Assembly (NCBI RefSeq): GCF_026210795.1
Contig: NC_089441.1
Span: 1,550,001 to 1,614,000, forward strand
From: Rhizophagus irregularis
Taxonomy: Eukaryota; Glomeromycota; Glomeromycetes; Glomerales; Glomeraceae
Length of the DNA: 64,000 bases
Direction of reading: 5' to 3'
Below the pieces are notes generated by a model. It ran no database searches and was not told the origin of the DNA. It saw only the letters and a list, made by a program, of their open reading frames with translations. Of this stretch, positions 42,813-53,480 are shown in pieces; position 1 is the stretch's first letter; every line of letters starts with the position of its first letter. A program made the translations under genes and the position numbers.

Positions 42813-43962
42813 TTATGAACCTATGGTTATAATAGAAATAGGAACTTCAAGTTTCAAAGGAGTTAACATGAATTTATCAAATCTTATTGTCATAATAATT
42901 TCATGTTTTATTTCCAAAAAATTGATATTTGAATCAGGCTTCATTCTTTTATGTATAGGAATTTCAAAAGTTACGGGTTCAGATGCATTAGAAGACACAG
43001 GGATTGTAAGCGAGGGAGTAAGAAGGGGTTTAGTATGATGAGGATTTTGTATATTAACATTAGAAAATGCCGGAATCTTTGGTGCGGCTCTTGTAGTAGG
43101 AGTTTTAGGCTTAGGAGCTGAAGTTGATCTAAAAATGTAATAAATATAAAATAACAATTAACTAAATTTATATTTAAATAATTTAAACAGAAGAAAAATC
43201 AAATTAAACTTACGATTTTGCAGTAGTAGTTGAACCACTTGACGAAGAAACTCCAGTTGTAGAATTGAATTTTGCAAGATTATACATTTCATATTCAAAA
43301 GCATCAACTTTCACTTCTTTAACGCCAGCTTTATCTAATGATTCGAACGTAGCTTCTACTTTTACTTTACCACGTGGATTTTCGCATGGAGAATCATCAT
43401 CGTCATTTTCTTCACCAACATAACCATCATCTTCGATTACCATATACTTGGAAACTTCAACCTTATATTTCAATAATCCTTCTCTTTCACCTTCATACAC
43501 AACTTTATCATTAATATCCACCCCATTAGTAAATATATTTTTACGAAGAATTACATTCTTCGAGGTTTTGTAAATAGCGTGCGGATTCGCCTTGGTTAAT
43601 TCCGCAGTCAAAACATAACGTACAGCGGCATGTTTACCCTCTACACTTTCAAGAAGATTTTGTGGAGATTTTAAAGTGATCGAAAATGGAAGAATAGTTT
43701 CACCAGGATTGTATGTTTTTGTAACATTAACAACGGTAAGTTTTTGTTTAGTCAAATCTTTTGTAGTAAGATTACGTGTTGTAGATTTTTGAGAATTATT
43801 AAATTGAGAAAATCCATGAAGTTTTAAGACAACTTGAGTAACCTTTAATGGAGTCGAAAGTACGAGTTTAATTTCTCCTTTGATAATTAATGATGATGTC
43901 CCACTAGGTATATAAAGACTCGGAGATGGAAGGACGATATCACATGATTTGATTTCTTTCAT
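42813..43962 (-). CDS. Arrestin-like protein (about 354 aa)
   Basis: Exons 43962–43214 and 43128–42813 with a phase-2 GT–AG intron (85 nt). The N-terminal half has the beta-sandwich pattern of alpha-arrestins: SCDIVLPSPSLYIPSGTSSL, IIKGEIKLVLSTPLKVTQVV, KLHGFSQ, then YNPGETILPFSITLK, HAAVRYVLTAELTK. The middle has an acidic loop (EENDDDD) and the second exon is Pro/Ser/Thr-rich before a last beta-rich segment (EPVTFEIPIHKRMK, FDKFMLTPLKLEVPISIITI). Alpha-arrestins act as adaptors for ubiquitination and trafficking of membrane proteins; no PPxY motif is visible here, so that role is uncertain. An upstream in-frame ATG at 44016 would add 18 residues; MKEIKSCDI fits the fold better. Confidence 0.8.
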
Positions 43963-44740
43963 TTTTATCGTACGTAATAATATTTGTATATTATTTAAGT
44001 TTTTTTTTTTATTCAAAAAAATTATTTTAATTTTTTTTTATTTCGTAAAAATGACAATTTTTTATAAAGTTCAAAAAGAAAAAAAAAGGAGAAAATCATG
44101 AGCTATTTGTATTACATGAATGTGTTTATTTATTTATACGCCACAATGCATCACCTTTCAATTATGGATAGCATTGTTTCTTTGTTTCTTGGGCTGATCC
44201 AACCTTTTATAGATTAAAATATAAAATAGTCCTTTGATTTGTAACTAAATAAAAAGTATATGCAGGGAAATAATGGCGCAGATTTATAATTTGTTCGCAA
44301 TTTTTTTTTTTTATATGGCAGCACGGACTTTTACCATATCAGTATTGATCTTGCAGATTATAATCAACTACGGTTATATACTTTTTTCCGCGCCAAAATT
44401 GTTGAATTAATTAATTAATTAAATAATAAATTTTTTTTTTAGTTATTAAATTCGTTTTTCATTAAAAATACGTTCATTATACGTAATTTAAAATGTTTAG
44501 TATGTACTGTATACTAAATTTACTAAATTTGTATAACATTTTCTTAATACGACCAAACCTTTTAACCGAAGCCTCTCTTGCCGATCTTTATTTAGTACCG
44601 GTCAATACTTGGCTAGTCTTAAAAATCATGCGGGCTAATACCATGTGACCTTACACAAAATTAAATAAAAAATTATTTAAATAAGTATTCGTTTAAAAAA
44701 AAAAAAAAAATTATTTTTTAATTCACCAGGAATTTCCATA
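43963..44740. promoter_or_regulatory. Divergent intergenic region
   Basis: Between the arrestin-like gene (minus) and the BTB–TLDc gene at 44741 (plus). AT-rich with poly(A/T) runs just before the plus-strand ATG. No clear TATA box; no repeat pair identified. Confidence 0.45.
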
Positions 44741-46262
44741 ATGACCGGAGAATTTTGGGCGGATGTAATAGACGATTATGAAAAATTATTTGATACAGAA
44801 GAAGGATATGATACAATCTTTTATGTTGGTGAAAATGGAAATGTGGTTCATGCTCATTCAGTAATATTACGTATTAGATCTCAATATTTTCGAACAGCTT
44901 TTTCAAATAAAAGGGTTGATAAAAATAATGGAATGTTTATATTCAGTAAACGTAACATTGATCTTCAAGTGTTTAAAATTATTCTAAAGTAAATATTATT
45001 ATTATTAATTATTTATATTATTTATATTATTATTTAAATTTAGTAATTGATGATGATTTCTATTAATCAATTTATTTATATATTTATTTATTCTTAGATT
45101 TATTTATTGTGGAAATGTTAAATTGACCGATTTACAAGGATCTGAAATTCTAAAAATAATTATTGGATCAGAAGAATTTAACGTTCAACAATTAATTAAT
45201 TACGCTAAAAAATTCTTAAATGAGAATAAATTAAAATTTTTAGTATCTCAACCAATAGAAATCTTTAAAATAATTCATAAAAATTCTTCATTATTCACAA
45301 AATTATGGGATGATTATCTTGAAATTATTTGTGTGAAACCGGAAATTATATTCTCATCAAAAAAATTTCCTTCAATAGATGAATCATTATTAAAAGATTT
45401 ATTAAAATGTAAAGCTTATAAAATAGAAGAATCAAAAATTTGGGAAAATGTATTAAAATGGGGAATTTCTAAACATCCAACATTCGATCAAAATATTAAT
45501 AATTTAAATAAGGAACAACTTAAGATATTGAAAGTAACATTAAATGATATAATTCCTTTAATTGAATTTGATTATTTTGATTCAACAGATGTTTATCAAA
45601 AGGTATTACCTTATAAAAAATTATTATCAAAAGACATGATTAATTATTTATTGAAGAAATTCTTGGATAAAAGTAATTCTATTAGATGTTGTCACAGAAC
45701 AAGATATCATAAAGTCAGCCCTTCAATCATGCTTACGCCTTATCATTGCGCTGTGTTTGCTAATTGGATAGACAAGGAATCTAATTCACATTATAAGATA
45801 CATAACAATCCCTACAAATTCAAATTATTGATTAGTAAACATGTTGATAAAGGTATGAATTTATTCCCGGTATTTCAATCAGCTTTGAGTAGAGCTAAAG
45901 CTACTTTGATTGTAGCTAGGATTAAGGATTCGGATAAATTAGTTGGAGGTTATAATCCAAATGGATTTAGTAGACAAAAATCAAATAAATTTGCAAGAGA
46001 TAGTTTTCTATTCTATTTTGGAGACAAAGATGAAGTTAAATCTGGGAGATGTGGTTATGTTAGTCAACCTGAGAATGCCGTATATTATAATGAAAGATTG
46101 GAACCGGCATTTGGAAATGGTCCTGATTTATTATGTAAGAATGATGGTAATTGGACAAGTAAACCAACCTCTTATCCTTCAATTGGTATTCCAAGTAATT
46201 TTGAAATATTACATTATGAAGCATTTCAGGTTATTAAAGATTGTGAAATTAGTAATGTATAA
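44741..46262 (+). CDS. BTB–BACK–TLDc domain protein (470 aa)
   Basis: Exons 44741–44988 and 45098–46262, phase-2 intron of 109 nt at the family position (IILK / FIYCG). BTB: DDYEKLFDTEEGYDTIFYVG, VHAHSVILRIRSQYFRTAFS. BACK-like: LLKCKAYKIEESKIWENVLK. TLDc: VFANWIDKESNSHYK, LIVARIKDSDKLVGGYNP, RDSFLFYFGDKDE, EPAFGNGPDLLC and HYEAFQVIKD. It is the most diverged member here: NKRVDKNNG replaces the usual NWAEKKDG in the BTB, and the segment before TLDc is basic with two cysteines and two histidines (IRCCHRTRYH). Frame intact. Confidence 0.9.
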
Positions 46263-47120
46263 AAGAACATTTTTTTTATAGTATTTTAGTTTTATATATA
46301 TTATATATTGTATTAAATTTATATGTTGTATTAAATTGTATTTACAGTATTTATTTAAATAAATAAAAAATCGTACATAAAATCCACAAAGAAGAGTTTA
46401 ATTTTAATTTTAAATTATTATAAAATCCACTTAGTCAAATTTAAGCTATATTATACTTTTTATATACTGTATATCTTACGCAATAATCTCGTACGCGTCT
46501 CTTACAGAATTATATTATTTAGTATAATTTTTTTTTTCATGAAAAAAAATCGTCAATTAATCGTTGTTAAACTTATACCAAAATTATTTGAAAAAGATCC
46601 AAATAATCTATGTTGAGAAATTTCGACCTTCGAGTAGTAATATATTACGTTATTAGATAACTTAGATAACTTAGATAACTTAATAATTTCTACTCTAATG
46701 CAATGTAGAATTTATAAGATCATTCCTTTTAGAATAAAGCCCGTTACAACTTTAATAATCTTAAAGTCAGGCTCACAAATATAAAACTAACTTATTCAGC
46801 AATTTTACAACTCAACTTGCAGTATAAGCTGGCAGAGTACATATAGAAGGCAAATAAGCTGATGATCAACTTATAGACAAAAAAAATATTAAAATACTAT
46901 TTAAAGAAGCATCGATGACGTGAGCTGGACCGTAATACCGTTTGTGCAAAAAATCATTTAGCAAAGTTCTATAAATGTTATGTCGTTAAGTCATATAATT
47001 TTATTAAATAGCTAAGATTGAATAAAATCAAAATTATGTTCGGGAAAAAATTATTAATACTAGATATTTCTAGTAACGTTACAAAAGTTGATCGACAGTC
47101 ATACAAAGAAAAAATTTAAG
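46263..47120. other. Intergenic region, small direct repeat
   Basis: 3' flank of the upstream gene and 5' flank of the next. A triple TTAGATAAC repeat lies at about 46654–46682. No ORF or element seen. Confidence 0.5.
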
Positions 47121-47128
47121 TATAAATA
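47121..47128 (+). promoter_or_regulatory. TATA box (TATAAATA) of the gene at 47162
   Basis: TATAAATA lies 34 bp before the ATG, so the transcript leader would be very short or the initiation codon very close to the start site. Two other TATAAATA matches occur before the genes at 58171 and 53250. Confidence 0.5.
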
Positions 47129-47161
47129 CGCCACAAAATCATATTACTTAACTGCTAATAA

Positions 47162-48651
47162 ATGGATTCAAAATTATCTTCAGAAATTTTGAAAAATTTT
47201 GAAAGTCTCTTTGAATCGAAAGAAAATTATGATGTTATCATACAAGTTGGTGAAGAACCAAATATAAAAGAAATTTATGCTCATTCTCTTGTACTTCGTT
47301 GTCAATCAAATTATTTTCGTACAGCATTTTCTTCAAATTGGGCGGAAAAAATTGACGGAAAATATATTTTTAAGAAACCTAATATTTCATCACATACTTT
47401 TGAAGTAATTCTCAGGTTATTTATCATGTTCATATTAGTATAAAATGCTTTTATTTGTAAAAATAAATGAACTAAAAAAGTTTCTCAATATATGATAGGT
47501 ATTTATATTGTGGACAAGTAGATTTGAGTGTTGAAAAAAATGGACTAGACGTTTTAAAATTATTGATTTCTACAGATGAATTTGGATTGCATACACTTAA
47601 TGAACATCTCCAAGAATTTATTGTCAATAATCAAAAGGAATTATTACAAAATGACACTGTCGGAATTCTTGAAATTATTTTTCAACATGAATCATTAACA
47701 ACGTTACGTAATTACTGTATCGAAACAATTTGTCAAGAGCCAAATATTTTATTTGGAACTGATAAAATTTTGAAATTACCAGCAGAACTATTGGAATTAT
47801 TACTTAAACGAGATGACCTTGCATTAAAAGAAATTGAGATATGGAATAACTTGATAAAATGGACCCAATCAAAACACCTTACAATCGACACTGATACTTC
47901 TAAATGGAACAGAGAAGATTCTACATTAATGGGAGAGACAATATCAAGATTTATTCCTCTAATCAGATTTCAAGATATCACTTCAGAAGATTTTTCTCTT
48001 AATGTATTACCTTATGAAGATTTATTACCAAAGAAATTAAAACATGAAATTTTAAATTCATATTTAAACCCGAGTACGAAACGAATAGATTTGTTACCGT
48101 CAAGAATGGCCTTTAATATTGGTAAAATTGATTCTCTTATTATAAATAAAAAATACATGCCATTATTTGCAAGCTGGATAGATAGAAAAAATGTAGCTTA
48201 TGATTTAGAAAGAGTACCATATAATTTTAATCTAATTTTACGTGGCAGTAGGGATGGGTTTAGTGCTTCATCATTTCATAATAAATGTGATGACAAAGGA
48301 GCAACTATTGTGATAGCAAAAATTAAAGGAACTAATAAAATAGTTGGAGGGTATAATCCATATAGTTGGTCAGGAAATACTAATGGAAATACAAATGACA
48401 GTTTTTTATTTTTATTTGATGATTACAGAAGCGTCGATACTGGTAATTTATATAGAGTAAATGATAAACGCTATGCTGTAAGCTGGAAGAACTATTATGG
48501 AGTATGTTTTGGGTACAATGGAAGATGGGCAGATCTTTTAATGTATTCAGATGGCAAATGGAGTTCTTTTTGTACTTATTATCCTAAAATTGACATTTCC
48601 CACCATTTTGAAGTTGATGACTATGAAGTATTTAATGTGATAAAAAAATAA
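47162..48651 (+). CDS. BTB–BACK–TLDc domain protein (468 aa)
   Basis: Exons 47162–47415 and 47499–48651; intron of 83 nt with donor GTTATT (non-standard at position 3) and acceptor GATAG, phase 2, same site as its paralogues. BTB: YDVIIQVGEEPNIKEIYAHS, RCQSNYFRTAFSSNWAEK. BACK-like: LLKRDDLALKEIEIWNNLIK. TLDc: LFASWIDRKNVAYD, KGATIVIAKIKG, IVGGYNPYSWSG, SFLFLFDDYRS, and DDYEVFNVIKK. The TLDc 'GP.FG' motif reads GVCFGYNGRWADLL. The NIKE insertion in the BTB is shared with the genes at 58171 and 62974 (NFKE), which groups these three. No disabling change. Confidence 0.9.
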
Positions 48652-49468
48652 GAGCATATGTTTAAATTGAGTATATACATTCATCCTTTCTTTCTTTCTT
48701 TCTTTCTTTTGAAATATTTTATTTTCAATATTTCAAAATAAGTTGTTATATTTAGTAAAATTATTTTTATCTAAAATATTTTATATCATTTTTGTTAATT
48801 GCATCACAGCAATTCTCCATATTTGTAAGAATATTTAAATATTTAAGAACATTTATTGAATTAACATAACAGTTCATTTTACATATTTTCTATATTTTGC
48901 TGCATTAGTTATTTATTATACTTTGTTATTATTAATTATTTTGTTGTTATAACTATTATAATTGTGTTTATTATTATTGCAATTAATAAAAATGATTCTA
49001 TCCGATATTTAATTTAGAAGTAACGCAAAGAAAATTCTTCCTACTTCAAATTTATTAAATTACATATAAAAATATTTATTATTTTTGATTCATATACAAC
49101 ATATATAATAAATGATTCATTACTCTTACCGTATAAGAACTCTTTACAAGTTCTTATTAAAATATTTTACTCATCTTATAATTGATAAAATGGAATAATT
49201 TTGAAGCTGATTCAGATTACGGGATTTTTGACTATCGTAATGATTACCCGAAACCCGAACTGGCATATTATAGTGTCAGGTTAGGTTATATATAACGCTT
49301 TTCTTTAATAATGAAATTTTACGTCAAATTATGAAAAAAGGATATATTAATATTTTATTTTTCATTTTCTTTGATATTTTTTTCCTTTTTATTTTTATTT
49401 TGTTCGGTTTTATTTATTTTTTATTGTCCTTTAGTAAATAAAGGACTACAGTAGTAATGGAGGAACTA
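48652..49468. other. Intergenic, with (CTTT)n microsatellite
   Basis: No gene. A (CTTT)n tract lies at about 48686–48710, 35 bp after the stop codon. The rest is AT-rich. Confidence 0.6.
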
Positions 49469-49825
49469 CCCTATAAAAAAAAATTTCTTTAAAATGTACT
49501 TAAAATATACTTATATATTTTTAAAATATATCTAAAATATACTTAACATTTTAAAATATACTTAAAATATACTTAAAATTGCAATTTTAAGTATATTTAA
49601 AGTGTAAAATTTTGTACTTAAATTATACTTAAATTATATTTAAATTGCAATTAAGTATATTTTAAATATAATTTAAGTATAAAATTTCATACTTTAAATA
49701 TACTTAAAATTGCAATTTTAAGTATATTTTAAGTACATTTAAAAATTTTAAGTACATTTTAGATATATTTTAAAATATATAAGTACATTTTAAGTATATT
49801 TTAAAGAATTTTTTTTTTCATAGGG
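49469..49825. mobile_element. 357-bp fold-back element, TIR CCCTATAAAA, duplication CTA
   Basis: Starts CCCTATAAAAAAAAATTTCT and ends AGAATTTTTTTTTCATAGGG; flanked by CTA on both sides (49466–49468 and 49826–49828). Almost the whole element is self-complementary, built from TACTTAAAATATACTTAAAA-type repeats with ATTGCAATT centres. Non-coding. Termini and 3-bp duplication tie it to the MITE at 39350–39458. Confidence 0.85.
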
Positions 49826-50199
49826 CTAGGGTTAGATATTAAGGAGAAACTGGCTTTCCTGAGCTACTATCAGAATGATAAATTAGTAATTTTTTTTTTA
49901 AAAAAAAAATCTCCTTTTTGTACGTTTCTCACGTGTTTTTTTTTTTTTGATTTCTCCAGAAAAGGATTGATATTTGACTAAAACGAATGTACTGTACTCG
50001 AAAATAAAAAATATAACGTTAGATCCACCAATCCACATACCTACTGACCTACAGCACATATCCACCAACTCGCACCACCTGGCCATTTTAATTATTATTC
50101 ATACCAATAACCGATTTTCTCTAACCTTTTGACTTGTTATACACTGAAATATAATCGTCTCCTTTTTAGAATGATGGTATTTCTTGTAATGTTTTTGGT

Positions 50200-51120
50200 A
50201 AAAAAGAATCATTTTATGCTTCTTGGACGAACGAGATCGGGTAGTCTAAATTGAATAAAATTCATGACAATTGTGAACGAACTCAACATTCAAACTTCGG
50301 TCCATTTCATTCAAAATTATTTAATTGAGAATGGGCATTAGTTTTATGCCGAAATTCTTTAGAAATTCTTGATTTAATTTCTAGTAATGAGTCAAATACA
50401 AATTTAATGATTTTTATATCGATAGAATATGCGGATTACGATCAATTTATTAGATTAAAAGCACCAATTATGGAAACGTTATCTTTTTTTTGGAGAAGGT
50501 TAATATGGGTTAATTTGATCAAATGGTATCTCGGACATCCTACACAAGATGTTAAAATTTGAAGCGATATTTGATATTAAAGTAATGGAGGGATCAATTA
50601 ACAGATTTTATTATATATCTTCAAACGAATATTTTTTTTTTTTCAAATTCTACCTTAAAAAATTTTTATCCAATTAAATTAATTCATGTCATGAAATCTT
50701 AAAATATCACGAGTTCAAAATGTTGATAAATGATGATATTCAACATACACTCCAGACAAATGAAAAACTTGGTCGATAATCGAACATTCCACGACAGGAA
50801 TAATAGTTCATATTATGGTAATTAGTCAAGACGGCGAATCAGCGATCACAATGAGACATTAATTATAACAAAAATTAGACCCAGAGCAATTTATTATTAA
50901 TAGCTCTTTCTCCATCATCGTCTACCAATTAATAGTAGGATGTTATAACCCATATAACCCACTTATATGGGAAATCATTTCTAATAAAAAAAAAAAAATT
51001 CAAACCCTAAAATTAGGATCATATCGTAATCAGTTTGGTAATGATCCTAGAATGACACTTGGAAATGTGTTGGTCCATCTATTATATCACATGATCCAAG
51101 TCAAATTCTTATCATGAGTT
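50200..51120 (+). pseudogene. Highly degenerate BTB–TLDc-like relic
   Basis: No continuous frame, but scattered translated pieces fit the family in order: SFYASWTNEIG near 50210, WALVLCRNS near 50335, WVNLIKWYLGHPTQDVKIW near 50510–50560, GSINRFYYIS near 50590, and QLIVGCYNPYNPLIWE near 50930–50970 (compare IVGGYNPLVW). Stops and frameshifts occur throughout. The order of pieces suggests rearrangement or several overlapping relics. Low confidence on exact borders. Confidence 0.5.
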
Positions 51121-51224
51121 TTTAAACTCAAATTAAATATAGAATTTATATAAATAATAAATACAGTAATTAAAATATTGATCGCCCGCTCGATTTTTTT
51201 ATTACCAAATCATCATTACACCAA

Positions 51225-52300
51225 AAGCCATTTCGCCGAAACCAATTTCGCCGAAGCCATTTCGCCGAAGGGATGTTTCGCCTAAGGGATATTTCGCTGA
51301 AGGGACGTAAATTTCGCTTAATCCATTTCACCGAATCGTCAATTTCGCCGAATTCCTAACATTTTTATAAAATTCATCGCGCAATGAAAATTCCTTTTTT
51401 TCCAAGATATTATCACTTTAACATTCAAGTAACTGATATTAATTGTTAAGCAATAAATAAATAACTTTATTTTATTGGGACCCGTTCACATTACCGACAA
51501 TCATACTACCGAAAATCATTTTACCGACACTCATATTACCGACAATCATATTACCGACAGGTACACTTTACCGACACTCATTTTACCGACACCCAATTTT
51601 ACCATCAACACTTACAGTATTTATTACTATTTCACTACCCACTTCAGTTATGAAAATTAAAATACATATTTAATATAAAAGAATTTACCATAATATGTAA
51701 AATAAAAAATTGATTAATATATAACAAAATGTAAAATACTATGATATTTATATATAATAAAATAATTTGAATTTAATGAATATTTAATTTATCAATTTTA
51801 TTTTTTAAAAAATTTATTTCAGCTTCATAATATATTGTACTTAGAATTGTTCTTAATAATTTTCTTAATTTAGTTTATATAATTTGCTTTTTTTGTAACT
51901 TAAAAATAATTATTATTTTGTCGGTAAAATGATTGTCGGTAATATGATTGTCGGTAAAACGTACCTGTCGGTAAAGTGAGTGTCGGTAAAATGATTGTCG
52001 GTAAAATGATTGTCGGTAATGTGAACCAGACCCACTTTATTATCCTGAAAACACTTATTCACGAAAAAGTAAGGAAAATACTTATTTATTTATATATAAA
52101 TCATATATTGAAAATACAGTATGATTAATACTAATATCTTTATTATCTGTAACAGAAATATGCTAAAAGTACAATAATAATAATAAAAATATTTTATCAA
52201 CTCGTTTTGAAATATTTTCATTCTATTTAGACGTGTATCATTTATATTACGGAAATTTTATCAAAGTTAGAAAAGTTTAGAAAGCTTGCTAGATATAATA
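51225..52300. mobile_element. Repeat of the TTTCGCCGAA family, split by a second MITE
   Basis: Left part has tandem TTTCGCCGAA motifs (51225–51355), then CATCGCGCAATGAAAATTCC and AAGATATTATCACTTTAACA, which closely match 56400–56560. After the inserted MITE (51477–52033) similarity resumes with TCCTGAAAACACTTATT (compare 56557). The right terminus was not located. Confidence 0.6.
51477..52033. mobile_element. 557-bp MITE with long TIRs made of TTACCGACA repeats
   Basis: Left end GGGACCCGTTCACATTACCG; right end reverse complement GGGTCTGGTTCACATTACCG. The TIRs are about 120 bp long and consist of iterated TTACCGACA(A/C)TCAT units (51495–51600 and 51920–52020), like arrayed transposase sites. 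The interior is AT-rich and non-coding. Both flanks contain ACTTTATT, but the exact target duplication is uncertain. Confidence 0.8.
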
Positions 52301-52584
52301 AGGAAGAAAAAATAAATAGATAGCATTTTTTTTTTTTTTTAAAAAAAAAAAAAATACAACTTCAATTAATATTTCAAAAGCGCTAAATTGTTAACATTAT
52401 GCCATGAAGTCTATAAAAAAAAAGCGTTTATTATTAAAAATTATAAGAAATCATTACATTAACAAAATATGAAAGAAAAAAAAGAATAAAACTTCTACAA
52501 ATTGTAATTCCACCTATTTTATCTGTGGGTATTGGATAAAAAATTACTGGCTAGTTAATTTATAAAAACTACATGTCATTAGAA
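52301..52584. other. 3' flank of the secreted-protein gene
   Basis: AT-rich; contains a T-run/A-run inverted pair (52327–52354). No gene. Confidence 0.5.
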
Positions 52585-53250
52585 TCAGTCAGTTATCCAA
52601 GCAGCAGCGAAAGCTTGTACTTTCTGCGTGGTGCCTCCATTAAAACAGAAATCGATATTTTCCCCATTATAACCATTAATAACTCTAGTGAAATTGTTCA
52701 CCTGATTAACAAAAGCGAGATCACCTTTATATTTTACATTCTGATAATTTACTTGTATTGGGTTCATTTCTGTTGAATATGTCATCATTGCAACTACTAA
52801 ATTCACTGGTCCAGAAACACTGTAACTATGTGATCCACAGGCATCGAGATCAGGACGGACAAAATTATCGAATGGAAGACCACATTTTTTTTTAATACAA
52901 AAAGCATGTGGGGTCTCTGGAAATTCAGTACGATCTATACAAATTTCATCATCTTCACAAGTATAGTCAGTGTCAAAAATGACGTCTGGCTCATCCTCTC
53001 TTGCACAATTTATCAACATTAGGTTTGGTGCATCTATGGAACAAAGGGAAGCTATGTATAAAGAGTATTCTTCAGGACATCGCTCTTCAAATGGTATGTC
53101 TGCTCGCTTGGTTAAGGCATTTTGTTCAGAACATATAAGACTTCCATGACTACCTTTTCGACGAACTAGAGGAACACCTAAAGCTACGGTTGCAATTGCA
53201 ACTAAAAATAAAGCGTATAACTTAAATAATTGAGCCGAAAATATTCTCAT
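52585..53250 (-). CDS. Cysteine-rich secreted protein with Kex2-like sites (221 aa)
   Basis: Single-exon frame. An N-terminal signal peptide is clear: MRIFSAQLFKLYALFLVAIA with a hydrophobic core and an ALG cleavage region near residue 25. Dibasic sites follow (VPLVRRKG and ALTKR/ADIP near residues 28–50), typical of fungal pro-regions cut by a Kex2 protease. The mature part has ten cysteines (ERCPEE, SLCS, INCARED, YTCEDDEICID, AFCIKKKCGLP, DACGSHS, DFCFNGG), suggesting disulfide-bonded folding outside the cell. An N-glycosylation site NFT lies near residue 187. I do not recognise the family. Secreted, cysteine-rich and isolated among repeats, it fits a candidate secreted effector or surface protein (inference). 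Confidence 0.82.
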   Translation of the reverse strand: MRIFSAQLFKLYALFLVAIATVALGVPLVRRKGSHGSLICSEQNALTKRADIPFEERCPEEYSLYIASLCSIDAPNLMLINCAREDEPDVIFDTDYTCEDDEICIDRTEFPETPHAFCIKKKCGLPFDNFVRPDLDACGSHSYSVSGPVNLVVAMMTYSTEMNPIQVNYQNVKYKGDLAFVNQVNNFTRVINGYNGENIDFCFNGGTTQKVQAFAAAWITD

Positions 53251-53336
53251 TATTCTTTCTGGAGAGATGCAAAAGACAAAGGAAAAGAAATGTGAAATTA
53301 AATTGTTCTTGGGAAAGGATGATAATATTATCAGAA

Positions 53337-53344
53337 TATTTATA
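53337..53344 (-). promoter_or_regulatory. TATA box (TATAAATA) of the secreted-protein gene
   Basis: TATAAATA on the minus strand, 87 bp upstream of the ATG at 53250, at a normal distance for a short leader. Confidence 0.55.
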
Positions 53345-53350
53345 CACTTT

Positions 53351-53480
53351 CCCTATAAAAAATTTTATCTGTAAAAACTCCGTAATAATGTGCCTTTCAC
53401 GGATCTATTTACGGAAAATGAATGATTTGATAAATTCCATTAAATCCGGAAATATGAGCCTTTTACGGAAAAAAGATGGA
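53351..53480. repeat. CCCTATAAAAAATTTTATC repeat copy
   Basis: CCCTATAAAAAATTTTATCT, then CACGGATCTATTTACGGAAAATGAA and CCGGAAATATGAGCCTTTTACGGAA, matching 39112–39240. Internal inverted motifs (TTTACGGAA). No matching right terminus found. It abuts the TATA region of the secreted-protein gene. Confidence 0.65.

Noticed and set aside
42823-43038. 71-aa plus-strand frame inside the arrestin-like gene
   Set aside because: Antisense shadow of the second exon.
45943-46281. 112-aa plus-strand frame overlapping the gene at 44741
   Set aside because: Out-of-frame shadow of the TLDc domain coding region.
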